Below, piece by piece: positions 54,415-63,272 of a stretch of 64,000 nucleotides of DNA (position 1 is the first letter of the stretch; each line of letters starts with the position of its first letter). Both the position numbers and the translations under genes were made by a program. The notes below the pieces were generated by a model, which searched no databases, was not told the DNA's origin, and saw only the letters and a program-made list of their open reading frames with translations. The stretch comes from Hyalangium gracile (GTDB lineage Bacteria > Myxococcota > Myxococcia > Myxococcales > Myxococcaceae), in NCBI RefSeq assembly GCF_020103725.1, contig NZ_JAHXBG010000008.1:372001-436000 (forward strand), given 5' to 3'.

Positions 54415-55977
54415 TCAGCCGCGCTGCCGGAGCTCGAGCGCCTCAGCCAGCGCCGCGATGGGCGAGGCGGTGGGTCTGCCGGCCTGCCAGTCCGGGGGCG
54501 TCACCACCACGCCCGAGATGTCCAGGTGCACGAACGGCAGCTTCGTGCCGCGCAGCCCCGACGCCACGTCCAGGAAGGCGAAGGGCCCCTGGTGGCCGCG
54601 CGGCGTGTCCACGCTGGCGAGCCGGTTGCTCGACAGCACGTCCTCCGTCGGCGCCTTGGGCGCGACGAACAGGTAGTCCTCGCGCCGCGGCACCGTGGAC
54701 TCGAGCGGCTCGCCCAGCAGCTCGCCGACCTCGCTCAGCGTCCGGATGAAGCCCTGCGCCCGCGCCGCCCCGTTCTCGATGGCTCCCACGTACGGCCCGA
54801 AGGCCCGGTAGACGTGGCCCGTCAGCGTCGCCACCGACACGAGCACGGAGGACGCCGGATCCGCGCCCTCCTTGAGCGCCGCCAGCAGATCCGCCAGCAC
54901 CAGGCGCCCCTCCGCGTCGGTGTTCCCGATGCGCACGCGCACGCCCGAGCGCGCCGTGATGATCTCGTCGGAGACGAACGACTCCTCGCCGATGCTGTTG
55001 CGCACCATGCCCAGCAGCGCCACCACGCGCAGCCCGGGGAGCTTCCGCTCGGCGAGCGTCCGCACCAGCCCCGCCACCGTCGCCGCGCCGCCCTTGTCGC
55101 GGGACATGCCCGCCATGCCGCCGCCCGTCTTCACGTCCGCGCCGCCGGTGTCGTACGTGACGCCCTTGCCCGCGAAGAACACGGTGCGCGTGACGGGGCC
55201 CTCCGGAACCAGCTCCAGCGAGACCACGCACGGCTTGTGGTGCTCCACCGCCATCGACGCCCGAGCCACCGCCGCGAGCAGCGGATAGCCGGACACATCC
55301 CGCTGCACCGACACCTTCACTCCCGTGCCCGCGAACGCCTCCTCGCAGTACGCGGCGAAGCGCAGCGGGGTGAGGCGCTCGGGGCCTCCCGTCACCAGAT
55401 CCCGGCAGAGCGCCCGGCCCGCCTCCAGCGCGGAGGCCCACGTCGCCGCCTGGCCCGGCAGGTTCAGCACCGAGAGCTTGCGCAGCTGCGTGGGCGGGGC
55501 CCGGCGCGCGGGAGACTCCCGCGCCTCCAGCGGCTCCCACGCCGTGGCCGCCGACGCCAGGGTGCAGACCTCCAGGGCGCGAGCGAAGCGCGGCTCCTTC
55601 GGCACGGCGACGGCCAGCAGCGGATGCGACGCCCCGGCCTGCACGGCCCGTGAGATGGCCACGGCGCTCGCCTCCGACAGCACGCGGCAGTCATCCGTGT
55701 CGTGGACGATGGGCGCCGTCGGCATGACGATGATCCGTCCTCCCGGCGCGGAGGGCACGGCCACGACGGTGGGCCCCGGGCTGCCCTCGGCCAGGGCTCG
55801 ATCCACGGAGAGTGCGGCCTCCACCGCCCGCTTCCACTCCTGCGGCAGCCCCAGCCCCTCCAGCGCGGCCCTCAGGGGCGCCGGAGCGATCACCACGAGT
55901 GCGTCCGTGTCCTTCGCCGCGGAAGAAATCTCCGCGGCACCAGCGATGCTGATTGGCGTGTTCACGGCCGGCACCAT
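54415..55977 (-). CDS. pepA: M17 leucyl aminopeptidase
   Basis: A 520-residue peptidase (ATG 55977 with GAAAGGA about 8 nt upstream; the frame is open further but not family-like). The catalytic domain has the M17 signature NTDAEGRLVLADLLAA, with the two-metal site in FAGKGVTYDTGGADVKTGGG and DKGGAAT. The N-terminal half is the less conserved macro-like domain. It removes N-terminal amino acids from peptides. The adjacent convergent ATP-grasp gene and the amidoligase cluster downstream on the plus strand (divergent, 78 bp apart) suggest a shared peptide substrate. Confidence 0.92.
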   Translation of the reverse strand: MVPAVNTPISIAGAAEISSAAKDTDALVVIAPAPLRAALEGLGLPQEWKRAVEAALSVDRALAEGSPGPTVVAVPSAPGGRIIVMPTAPIVHDTDDCRVLSEASAVAISRAVQAGASHPLLAVAVPKEPRFARALEVCTLASAATAWEPLEARESPARRAPPTQLRKLSVLNLPGQAATWASALEAGRALCRDLVTGGPERLTPLRFAAYCEEAFAGTGVKVSVQRDVSGYPLLAAVARASMAVEHHKPCVVSLELVPEGPVTRTVFFAGKGVTYDTGGADVKTGGGMAGMSRDKGGAATVAGLVRTLAERKLPGLRVVALLGMVRNSIGEESFVSDEIITARSGVRVRIGNTDAEGRLVLADLLAALKEGADPASSVLVSVATLTGHVYRAFGPYVGAIENGAARAQGFIRTLSEVGELLGEPLESTVPRREDYLFVAPKAPTEDVLSSNRLASVDTPRGHQGPFAFLDVASGLRGTKLPFVHLDISGVVVTPPDWQAGRPTASPIAALAEALELRQRG

Positions 55978-56055
55978 CCCACAGGTCCTTTCGGGAAGAG
56001 GCCTGGAAAACCACTGGGCAGCACCGGAAGACGACCGGTATCTTGCTCGCCCCCC

Positions 56056-57273
56056 ATGTCCGACACCTCGACCAAGCCCAAACCCGCTGGTGACGTCGTC
56101 TACGGCGAGCGTCCGCTCCTCGAGCAGGAACCCCACACCGTCTGGCCGCAGGGTGAGCCCTCGCTGGAGGAGATCCTCCCCATCGCCAGCCGCCTCGCGG
56201 TCAACCCGCACTACCAGGGCAGGGGAGTCACCGCCGCGTTCCTCGACTCGGGCTTCTTCGCCCACCCGGACCTGATGGAGCCGCGCTGCCGCATCCGCCG
56301 CTACTACGACATCATCAACGACAAGGAGGGCCTGGAGCTCATCCGCAAGCCGGACAACTCCATGTGGCACGGGATGATGACGTCCACCGTGGCCGCCGGA
56401 AACGGCTTCCTCTCCGACGGGAAGTACAAGTCCCTGGCGCCGGAGATGGACGTCGTCCTGGTGAAGGTGGGTCACCTGTCGCGCGTGAAACATGACGACA
56501 TCGCCCGGGGCATCCGCTGGGTCATCGCGCGCAAGGACGAGCTCAACATCCGCGTGCTCAACATCTCGGCCGGCGGCGACTACGAGGCCAGCTACCTGGT
56601 GGACCCCATCTGCCAGGCCGCCGAGGACGCCGTCCGCGCCGGCATCACCGTCGTCTGCGCCGTCGGCAACGCCGCCCACGGCAACAACCGCGTCATCTCC
56701 CCGGCCAGCACCCCCGCCGTCATCACCGTGGGCGGCCTGGACGACCGCGGCGACCCCCGCCTGGGCCGCATGGGCACCTATTGGTCCTGCTTCGGCCCCA
56801 CCATCGATGGTCTGCAAAAGCCGGAAGTCATGGCGCCGGCCATCTGGGTCGTCGCCCCCATCCTCCCGGACACCCCCACCGCCCAGGAGGCGGAGCTGCT
56901 CACCCTGCTGGACGGCACCCCGGACTCAGAGCTGCTCAAGGTCCTCAACGAGCGCCCCGGCGTCATCCGCGAGCTGGACTCGGTGAAGAACGATGCGCCC
57001 TACCTCATCCGACAGCTGATTGGCTCCAAGCTGAGAGACCAGAAAGTCGTTTCAGGGGCCTACAAGCACGTGGATGGCACCTCGTTCGCCGCCCCCATCG
57101 TCACCAGCATCGTCGGGCAGATGCTCGAGGCCAATCCCAGGCTGGCACCGTGGGAGGTCAAACGAATTCTCATCGCTACGGCGCGGCGGCTCCCGAGCGT
57201 CGCCGTGGAGCGCCAGGGGTGGGGCGTCGTCCAGCCGGCGGCGGCCATCACCGAGGCGGAGCGGCGCCGCTAG
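56056..57273 (+). CDS. Intracellular S8 family peptidase (subtilase)
   Basis: A 405-residue serine protease with the triad Asp64 (AAFLDSGFFAHPDL), His105 (MWHGMMTSTVAAG), Ser343 (VDGTSFAAP) and oxyanion Asn205 (CAVGNAAHG). It lacks a signal peptide or prodomain, so it should act in the cytoplasm. Between KPEVMAPA and GTSFAAP there is a helical, Glu/Leu-rich insert of about 75 residues (about 267-340); ordinary subtilases have a short loop. The insert may gate the active site or bind a partner. It begins a plus-strand run with a class I amidotransferase, ATP-grasp and GCS2 ligases. Confidence 0.9.
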   Translation: MSDTSTKPKPAGDVVYGERPLLEQEPHTVWPQGEPSLEEILPIASRLAVNPHYQGRGVTAAFLDSGFFAHPDLMEPRCRIRRYYDIINDKEGLELIRKPDNSMWHGMMTSTVAAGNGFLSDGKYKSLAPEMDVVLVKVGHLSRVKHDDIARGIRWVIARKDELNIRVLNISAGGDYEASYLVDPICQAAEDAVRAGITVVCAVGNAAHGNNRVISPASTPAVITVGGLDDRGDPRLGRMGTYWSCFGPTIDGLQKPEVMAPAIWVVAPILPDTPTAQEAELLTLLDGTPDSELLKVLNERPGVIRELDSVKNDAPYLIRQLIGSKLRDQKVVSGAYKHVDGTSFAAPIVTSIVGQMLEANPRLAPWEVKRILIATARRLPSVAVERQGWGVVQPAAAITEAERRR

Positions 57274-57333
57274 CAGGTTTGGGGCCACCCCCCCTTTTCA
57301 GCGCGGAGAGAAACCGGGTAGACGGGGGAGCAC

Positions 57334-58290
57334 ATGACTCCCGCTGGCCGTTCCCGGAACCTCCGCATTGGCCTGATCGACATGAACAACGGTGTGCCCA
57401 ACCAGGCCATCCGTTCGTTCAAGTTCATCATCGCCACGTTCGCCGAGCGCGTACGTGCCCGTAACCCAGGGCTCACCGTCACCACCACGCACGTGCAGCC
57501 GCGCAACCTCGGCGAGGCTCCGCCCGCCGACTGCGATCTCTACCTGAGCTCCGGCGGCCCCGACGCCCCCGTGGACGGCTTCAAGGAGAGCTGGGCCACC
57601 GGCTTCCGCTCCTTCATCGACCGCATTGTCGACGGGCAGCTCCAGCACGGCAGCTCCGCGGCGTCCCTCTTCGCCGTCTGCTACTCGTTCGAGATCGCCG
57701 TGATGCACTTCGGCATCGCCGGGATGATCCCCCGCGAGCGCAAGTTCGGCATCATGCCCGTCTACCCGACGGACGAGGGCCTGGCCTCGCCCATGTTCGC
57801 GCCCTTCGGGGACCGGCTCTTCGTCTGGGAGCACCGCAGCTGGCAGGCGGTGGACCTGGACGAGAAGAAGCTGCGCGAGCTGGGCGGCACGCTCCTGGCC
57901 CGCGAGAGCCGCGACGGCCACAGCAAGGGCCGCGGGCTGATGGCCTTCCGCTTCGCCTCCGGCGTCGAGGGCACCATCTTCCACCCCGAGGCCGACCGCC
58001 CCGGCGTGCTCAACTGGCTCGAGCGCCCCGAGCAGGCCAAGGCCGTCATCGAGACGTACGGCGAGCTCATCTACCGCCGCATGTGCAAGACCATTGATGA
58101 CCCCACCCGCCTGGCGCGCACCTACGCGCTGCTGCTGCCCGGCTGGATGGCGCGCTCGTTCAACGCGCTGGCGCTGGATCGTGACTGGGCGCCGGTGGAC
58201 ATGCCGACCTATGACGCGGCCGTGGGCCTGGATGCCTTCGGCCGTCCTTCAGCGGCCGCGGCCAACGTCGCGGCGGAGACCAACTCGTGA
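57334..58290 (+). CDS. Class I glutamine amidotransferase-like protein of amidoligase cluster
   Basis: A 318-residue protein with a GATase-1 fold: an N-terminal strand RIGLIDMNNGVPNQAIRSFK, GGPDAPVDGFKESW, nucleophile Cys116 in SLFAVCYSFEIAVMHFG and His in GTIFHPEADRPGVL. It differs from classic GATases by FAVCYSFEIAV instead of GICLGHQ. Some such proteins are peptidase-like rather than ammonia donors. A C-terminal 90-residue helical extension (RLARTYALLLPGWMARSFNA) is unusual. Its stop overlaps the ATP-grasp start (GTGA). It may supply ammonia or hydrolyse the ligase product. Confidence 0.8.
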   Translation: MTPAGRSRNLRIGLIDMNNGVPNQAIRSFKFIIATFAERVRARNPGLTVTTTHVQPRNLGEAPPADCDLYLSSGGPDAPVDGFKESWATGFRSFIDRIVDGQLQHGSSAASLFAVCYSFEIAVMHFGIAGMIPRERKFGIMPVYPTDEGLASPMFAPFGDRLFVWEHRSWQAVDLDEKKLRELGGTLLARESRDGHSKGRGLMAFRFASGVEGTIFHPEADRPGVLNWLERPEQAKAVIETYGELIYRRMCKTIDDPTRLARTYALLLPGWMARSFNALALDRDWAPVDMPTYDAAVGLDAFGRPSAAAANVAAETNS

Positions 58291-59288
58291 ACAAGAAGAT
58301 TGGCATTCTGGCGGGGATGGAGTGGGACCACTTCCCCATGGCGCTCATCGAGCGCATCAACAAGGTTCCGGGCTTCGAGGCGGAGCTGGCGAAGATCGAC
58401 GCGACGCCGGAGAACTTCACCGCGAAGTACGACGTGCTCGTCGACCGCATCAGCCACGAGGTGCCGTTCTACCGCTTCCACCTCAAGGCGGCGATGCTGG
58501 CCGGCACCTACGTCATCAATGATCCGTTCTGGTTCTCGGCGGACGACAAGTTCTTCGGCTTCTCGCTGGCCACCCGCATTGGCGTCACCGTCCCCCGGAC
58601 GATGATGCTGCCGCAGCGCGAGTACATCCCCGCCATCGATCCGCGCCGCTCGCTCAACAACCTCGTCTACCCGCTGGACTGGGAGGGCATCGCCCGGTAC
58701 GTGGGCTTCCCGGCCATCTGCAAGCCGGCGGATGGCGGCGGCTGGCGCAACGTCAACCGCGTCAACGACATGGACGAGCTGATGCGCGTCTACAACGAGT
58801 CCGGCCAGCTCGTGCTGACGATGCAGCAGTTCATCGAGTTCGATGACTACGTGCGCTGCCTCGTCATCGGCCGCGAGCACGTGCGGATGATCCGCTACGA
58901 CGTGAAGGCGCGCGGCTACCTGCCGGACAAGAACTTCCTGCCCGCGTCGCTGGAGGCCCGCATCATCGACAGCGCGCGCGAGCTCAACCGGGCGCTCGGC
59001 TACGACATGAACTCGGTGGAGTTCGCCATCAAGGATGGCGTCCCCTATGCCATCGACTTCACCAACCCGGCCCCGGACATGTATCCGCACCACATCCTCC
59101 CGGACAACTACGAGTGGTGCCTGGAGAAGATGTCGGAGCTGTGTATCAGCGCCGCGCGCGAGGGCCGCAAGAACGACATGAACCACGCGTGGCAGCGCTA
59201 CCTGGAGAAGAAGACGGCTCGGCCGGCGGCCTCCACCGCCGCTCCCCGCGCCGCCGCTGCTGTGTCCGCCGTCGCGAAGGCGAGGTAA
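58287..59288 (+). CDS. ATP-grasp family ligase of amidoligase cluster
   Basis: A 333-residue protein starting at GTG 58287, coupled to the amidotransferase. Elements: an N-terminal Rossmann-like part (KIGILAGMEWDHFPMALIER), GFPAICKPADGGGWRNVNRV (ATP-binding Lys), MQQFIEFDDYVRCLVIGREH, and the metal end DMNSVEFAIKDGVPYAIDFT with NPAPDM. This is a standard ATP-grasp catalytic set and predicts ligation through an acyl-phosphate. It ends in a poly-Ala tail. The next gene starts at TAATG overlapping this stop, so both are coupled. Substrate unknown. Confidence 0.87.
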   Translation: MNKKIGILAGMEWDHFPMALIERINKVPGFEAELAKIDATPENFTAKYDVLVDRISHEVPFYRFHLKAAMLAGTYVINDPFWFSADDKFFGFSLATRIGVTVPRTMMLPQREYIPAIDPRRSLNNLVYPLDWEGIARYVGFPAICKPADGGGWRNVNRVNDMDELMRVYNESGQLVLTMQQFIEFDDYVRCLVIGREHVRMIRYDVKARGYLPDKNFLPASLEARIIDSARELNRALGYDMNSVEFAIKDGVPYAIDFTNPAPDMYPHHILPDNYEWCLEKMSELCISAAREGRKNDMNHAWQRYLEKKTARPAASTAAPRAAAAVSAVAKAR

Positions 59289-60448
59289 TGCACATGGGAG
59301 CATCGTCTCTGCTGGATGGGCAGTTCACGCTGGGTGTCGAGGAAGAGTTCCAGATCGTCGACGGGCAGTCGCACGAGCTGCGCTCGTACATCTCCAAGAT
59401 GATGGACGACGGCAAGACGGTGCTCCGCGAGCGCGTCCGCGCGGAGATGCACCAGTCCGTCGTCGAGGTCGGCACCGGCATCTGCAAGAACATCAGTGAG
59501 GTCCGCTCGGAGCTGACCGAGATGCGGCTCGAGCTGGACCGGCTGGCGCGCAAGGGCGGGATGAACATCGTCGCCGCGGGCACCCACCCGTTCAGCGACT
59601 GGAAGAACCAGGAGATCACCCCCAACCCGCGCTACCACCTCATCGTGGAGGACCTGCAGGACATCGCCCGAGGCAACCTCATCTTCGGGCTCCACGTCCA
59701 CGTGGGCATCAAGGACCGCGAGACGGCCATCGCGCTGGCCAACCAGATCCGCTACTTCCTGCCGCACCTGCTGGCGCTCTCCACGTCCTCGCCGTTCTGG
59801 CTGGGCCGCGCGACGGGCCAGCAGTCCCAGCGCACGCTCATCTTCAAGCGCTTCCCGCGCACCGGCATTCCTCCCACGTTCGAGAGCTACTCCCAGTTCA
59901 TGGAGTACGTGGACCTGCTCATCCGGACCAACTGCATCGACAACGGGAAGAAGATCTGGTGGGACGTGCGCGTCCACCACGTCTTCGACACGGTGGAGGT
60001 CCGCATCTGCGACATGCCCACCAACCTGCACCAGGAGATCGCCATCGTCTCGCTGATCCAGGCGCTGGTGGCCAAGCTCTACCTGCTGCAGCGCCGCAAC
60101 ATGTCCTGGCGCCACTACATGTCCCCGCTCGTCGAGGAGAACAAGTGGCGGGCCAGCCGCTACGGCATCCGCGGCAAGCTCATCGACTTCGGCCAGCAGA
60201 AGGAGCGCCCGTACGCGGAGCTGCTCGAGGAGATGATCGAGTTCGTCTCCGAGGCCTCGGACTTGCTGGGCACCTCGCATGAGGTCGCCAACGTGCGCAA
60301 CATCCTCAAGGAGGGCACGTCCGCGGAGCGGCAGCTCGAGGTGTACAAGAACAGCAACAACGACACCCGCGCGGTGGCGCGCTGGCTGGTGGAGGAGACG
60401 ATGCGAGGGGTGAGCTCGTCGCCCGCGTCCGCCAGCCAGACCGGGTAG
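59288..60448 (+). CDS. Carboxylate-amine ligase, YbdK/GCS2 family
   Basis: A 386-residue protein coupled by TAATG to the ATP-grasp gene, with GGCGAGG before it. GCS2 features: LGVEEEFQIVDGQSHELRSY (Glu-rich metal site), EVGTGICKNISEVRSELTEM, a GTHPFSDW block, LIFGLHVHVGIKDRETAIAL and VRICDMPTNLHQEIAIVSLI. The family ligates glutamate or a related amino acid to an amine, with ATP. Classical YbdK shows weak gamma-glutamyl-cysteine activity. Here, with two ATP-grasps, a GATase and a subtilase, it likely makes a peptide-like metabolite. The gene is convergent with the next one. Confidence 0.9.
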   Translation: MHMGASSLLDGQFTLGVEEEFQIVDGQSHELRSYISKMMDDGKTVLRERVRAEMHQSVVEVGTGICKNISEVRSELTEMRLELDRLARKGGMNIVAAGTHPFSDWKNQEITPNPRYHLIVEDLQDIARGNLIFGLHVHVGIKDRETAIALANQIRYFLPHLLALSTSSPFWLGRATGQQSQRTLIFKRFPRTGIPPTFESYSQFMEYVDLLIRTNCIDNGKKIWWDVRVHHVFDTVEVRICDMPTNLHQEIAIVSLIQALVAKLYLLQRRNMSWRHYMSPLVEENKWRASRYGIRGKLIDFGQQKERPYAELLEEMIEFVSEASDLLGTSHEVANVRNILKEGTSAERQLEVYKNSNNDTRAVARWLVEETMRGVSSSPASASQTG

Positions 60449-60457
60449 GCCTGGCGG
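60429..60457. terminator. Hairpin between convergent GCS2 and ATP-grasp-like genes
   Basis: Arms CCGCCAG (60429-60435) and CTGGCGG (60451-60457) form a perfect 7-bp stem around a 15-nt loop spanning the stop of the GCS2 gene. The position between convergent genes suggests a bidirectional transcript end. There is no T-run, so it would not be a classical intrinsic terminator. Confidence 0.4.
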
Positions 60458-60479
60458 CTTTCCAGGGCCGAGGGCGGGG

Positions 60480-61697
60480 CTACTCCGCCTTCGGCCAGAG
60501 CGCCACGGAGGAGCCGACCCAGTCCAGCCCCTTGTTGAAGTCCACCCCGAGCATCTTGCCTCGGGACAGGCGGACGAGGTTCAGCAGGGGCTGGGGCAGC
60601 GCCTGGCCCTGGTCCTTCAGGCACAGCACGCGAATCTCCGCGGCCACGCCCGCGCCGTCCGGCGTCCACATCTCGCGCGCGTAGGTGATCTTCCGCTGGA
60701 GGATCCACCCGTCGCGCTGCTCCGCCGGCACGCCGGCCACGTCCTCGGGCGTCGGGTCCACCTTCACGCCCGCGCCCGCGTAGGAGAACAGCGGCTTGAG
60801 CACGTAGTTCTCGAGGTCCGCCGGCACCTGCTTGAGCTGCGACAGGGGCGTGGCCCTGGGCACGGCCGGGTGGTCCAGCAGGGGCAGCGAGAACTTGGAC
60901 CACATCCAGTACCAGTTGGGATGCGGGAACCAGCTCACGTCCAGCTCGTCCGTGAACTTGAATGCCATGGGCGGCTTCTTCTGCTGGAGCTCGTCGAAGA
61001 CCACCCGGTTGTAGATGCGCCGGATGGGCAGGCGCCGGCCGTCCTTCATGCGGAAGAGCTGACGGCCCTCGCGGATGACCTCCGTCACGCAGACCGGATC
61101 AATGCCCGTGAGCAGCTGCGTGGCCACGAAGTCCGGGAGCGTCTTCTGCCGGTGCGGCTCGATCTCCAGCAGGATGACCTCTTCCGTCGGGTGGCCGGCC
61201 AGCAGCGCGCGGCGGAAGAAGGCCAGCGCGCTGTCGAAGTCGTAGCCGGGAGCGAAGCAGTGGAAGCCTCCCGAGGAGACGCCCGGGATCTGCTGCTGCA
61301 GCAGCTCGTTGAAGATGCGCGCCTGGATCATCGTGAAGGCGAACAGCGAGGGGAACGCCTGGAGCTCCACCACGCGCCCGTCGAGCTCTCCGTCCTCGCC
61401 GCGCACCACGGCGAAGTCCACGGTCATGATGTCCGGGGACGCGTCCTGTCCCGGCACGTCGAACTCGGGCGGGACGGCGCGGCGGGCGCGGGCCAGCTTC
61501 TCCGGCTCCGCCAGCTGGGCGATGATCTCGCTCGTGTAGCGGAAGATGCGATCGCGCGTGGCCGGCGGGATGAAGAGCGGCGACTCCGCGAGGCGGTACG
61601 GCACCGGGCCAACCTCGGACTGCAGCCGGTTGAGGTACCGCTCGTAGAACTCGGGGGAGAAGCGCTGGTTGTAGACGCGACGGAGGTCGGGGTGCAT
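60480..61697 (-). CDS. ATP-grasp-like protein of amidoligase cluster
   Basis: About 405 residues (start ATG 61697; the frame extends 7 codons more). The N-terminal half (YNQRFSPEFYERYLNRLQSE, IFRYTSEIIAQLAEPEKLAR, VELQAFPSLFAFTMIQARIF) is unfamiliar. The C-terminal part has ATP-grasp traits: YVLKPLFSYAGAGVKVDPTP (ATP lysine and Gly-rich loop), WILQRKITYAREMWTPDG and EIRVLCLKDQG (metal-binding acid). It resembles circularly permuted or glutathione-synthetase-like ligases. It converges on the GCS2 gene with 31 bp between stops. Presumably a second ligase or amine-adding enzyme of the pathway. Confidence 0.68.
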   Translation of the reverse strand: MHPDLRRVYNQRFSPEFYERYLNRLQSEVGPVPYRLAESPLFIPPATRDRIFRYTSEIIAQLAEPEKLARARRAVPPEFDVPGQDASPDIMTVDFAVVRGEDGELDGRVVELQAFPSLFAFTMIQARIFNELLQQQIPGVSSGGFHCFAPGYDFDSALAFFRRALLAGHPTEEVILLEIEPHRQKTLPDFVATQLLTGIDPVCVTEVIREGRQLFRMKDGRRLPIRRIYNRVVFDELQQKKPPMAFKFTDELDVSWFPHPNWYWMWSKFSLPLLDHPAVPRATPLSQLKQVPADLENYVLKPLFSYAGAGVKVDPTPEDVAGVPAEQRDGWILQRKITYAREMWTPDGAGVAAEIRVLCLKDQGQALPQPLLNLVRLSRGKMLGVDFNKGLDWVGSSVALWPKAE

Positions 61698-61856
61698 GGG
61701 CGGCGGGGAAATTACCACGCACGCCAGGGCGCACGCGCAGGCCCCGGGCTCCTCGGCCGCCCCCCTGCCGGCCGCTCCAGGGGAGCGCGCGTCGGCAGGG
61801 GGTAAGATGCTGATTCTATTGAGGAAATGAGGCTCGGGCCGAGCGAATACGGGCCG

Positions 61857-63272
61857 TCACTCGTGGGACAGGTAGCGCACCACGCTGGAGCCGAAGAGCT
61901 GCTCCGCCGTCTGCCGCGGGCCTCGCGGCTCGTGCGCGCTGGCCAGGCGCGGCCTGCCATCCGGCCCCGGAGGGCCTGGCTCCACCACGGCGAGCCGGGG
62001 ACCCAAGGGGGTGTCGGCCATGGCGATGATGGGCAGTCCTCTCGCCGCCGCCTCCAGCAGGGCGGCCTTGCCTTCCACCAGGCGCCAGCCTCGCGAGAGC
62101 GCGTCCTCGCTCAGCCACTTCCAGAGCTCCCCGAGGGTCCCTGGCCGGAAGGTGACGGGGTAGCCCGTGGCGAACGCGCGCCCCAGCGTGGTGTGCAGGG
62201 AGTTCATCACGTCGAAGACGAAGAGGTGCCCCGCCTCGAGCGGCTCCTTGGGGGTCGGCTTGTAGCGAGGGTTGGTCGCCACGGCGTACTGGTCGATGAC
62301 GGCCTGGGTGAGCGCCACCGTGCGCTTGCCGGGGAGGCTCTCCACGGGGGCCTGGACGGACTGCGTGCGCGGCGTGGAGGCACCCGCCGCGGGGGCATCG
62401 GGCCGAACCGAGGGGAAGGGGGCACGGCTGGAGCGCGACGAGCCCTTGCGCAGGGACACGCTCTTCTTGTCTCGCTGGGCCTGCTCGAGCAGCTGGTGGA
62501 GCTTGTTGGCCTTGACCGCCACCGACGTGGAGAGCCCCACCTTGCGAGGTGCCTCGAGGTCCGGTGGCTTCGCCTGGCGAGGGGTGGGCTCCTCCACGCG
62601 GAGGGTGAGCTGGCGCGGAGCCTCCGCGGGACGCTGGGCCGGTCCCGGCCGTGGCGCCGGAGAGAGGGGCCCGGTCCCGACGGCGCTGCGCTCTCCCGTT
62701 CGCACCGCTGCGCGCTCGCCCGTCTTCACCGCGCCTGGCGAGGTGCGAGAGGGCTCGCTCGAGGGGGCCACCACCACCACGGGGGCGGCGGGTGGCGCGG
62801 CTGCCGGTGCGGCGGGGGCGGGTGGCTGCCGGGAGGGGCTCGGCGGTGGTGCCATGGGGCGCGGAGCCGGTGGCGGCTGGACGCGTGGCGCCTGCACAGG
62901 GGCTCTGACTGGCGTGGGCGCCGCACCCTTTTTTTCGGAGTCGGGTGTGAGCGGGGCGTGGATGGGCACGGCCGGGGAGGGGATGGGCACGGCCTTCATC
63001 GGCACCGTCGGAGCGCTCGAGGCATCTCGCTCCTTCGGCACGGCGATGGGGCGCATGGGCACCGTGGGCGCGCTGGAGGAGCGATCCGAGCCCGGCACCG
63101 GAATCGGCCGCATGGGCACGGTGGGCGCGCTGGAGGAGCGGTCCGCCTCCGGCACGGGAATGGCCTTCATGGGAACCGTCGGAGCCGTGGAGCCTCGATC
63201 CTCCGCTGCATCCTTGGGGGATGGGCGGGAGCGGGGCGGTCCCCCACCGGGAGTCGAGTTGTCCTTTCCCAT
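61857..63272 (-). CDS. Repeat-containing protein with degenerate amidase-like C-terminus, unknown
   Basis: A 471-residue protein (start ATG 63272, GAGG about 10 nt upstream). Residues 28-100 contain four 19-residue repeats (APTVPM-[KR]-x-I-x-VP). Residues about 100-280 are Pro/Ala-rich and disordered. Residues about 365-455 fold as a domain (AGHLFVFDVMNSLHTTLGRA; GKAALLEAAARGLPIIAMAD; LGPRLAVVEPG). By eye this resembles a CHAP/NlpC-type amidase, in which xxCNxFVxDV and GHxAVV are usual, but the catalytic Cys and His positions are not Cys/His here. Function unknown; it might bind peptidoglycan or regulate an enzyme. Confidence 0.55.
   Translation of the reverse strand: MGKDNSTPGGGPPRSRPSPKDAAEDRGSTAPTVPMKAIPVPEADRSSSAPTVPMRPIPVPGSDRSSSAPTVPMRPIAVPKERDASSAPTVPMKAVPIPSPAVPIHAPLTPDSEKKGAAPTPVRAPVQAPRVQPPPAPRPMAPPPSPSRQPPAPAAPAAAPPAAPVVVVAPSSEPSRTSPGAVKTGERAAVRTGERSAVGTGPLSPAPRPGPAQRPAEAPRQLTLRVEEPTPRQAKPPDLEAPRKVGLSTSVAVKANKLHQLLEQAQRDKKSVSLRKGSSRSSRAPFPSVRPDAPAAGASTPRTQSVQAPVESLPGKRTVALTQAVIDQYAVATNPRYKPTPKEPLEAGHLFVFDVMNSLHTTLGRAFATGYPVTFRPGTLGELWKWLSEDALSRGWRLVEGKAALLEAAARGLPIIAMADTPLGPRLAVVEPGPPGPDGRPRLASAHEPRGPRQTAEQLFGSSVVRYLSHE
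62988..63185. repeat. Tandem 57-bp repeats (four units) within the 61857-63272 gene
   Basis: Codons for APTVPM recur at residues 30, 49, 68 and 87, an exact 19-codon (57-bp) spacing. Conserved neighbours are IPVP and DRSS. Length change by whole units would keep the frame. The units differ by several substitutions, so the array is not recent. Confidence 0.75.

Noticed and set aside
62988-63185. CRISPR or mobile repeat at the 57-bp tandem array
   Set aside because: The period is an exact multiple of three and the units encode degenerate protein repeats in one gene.
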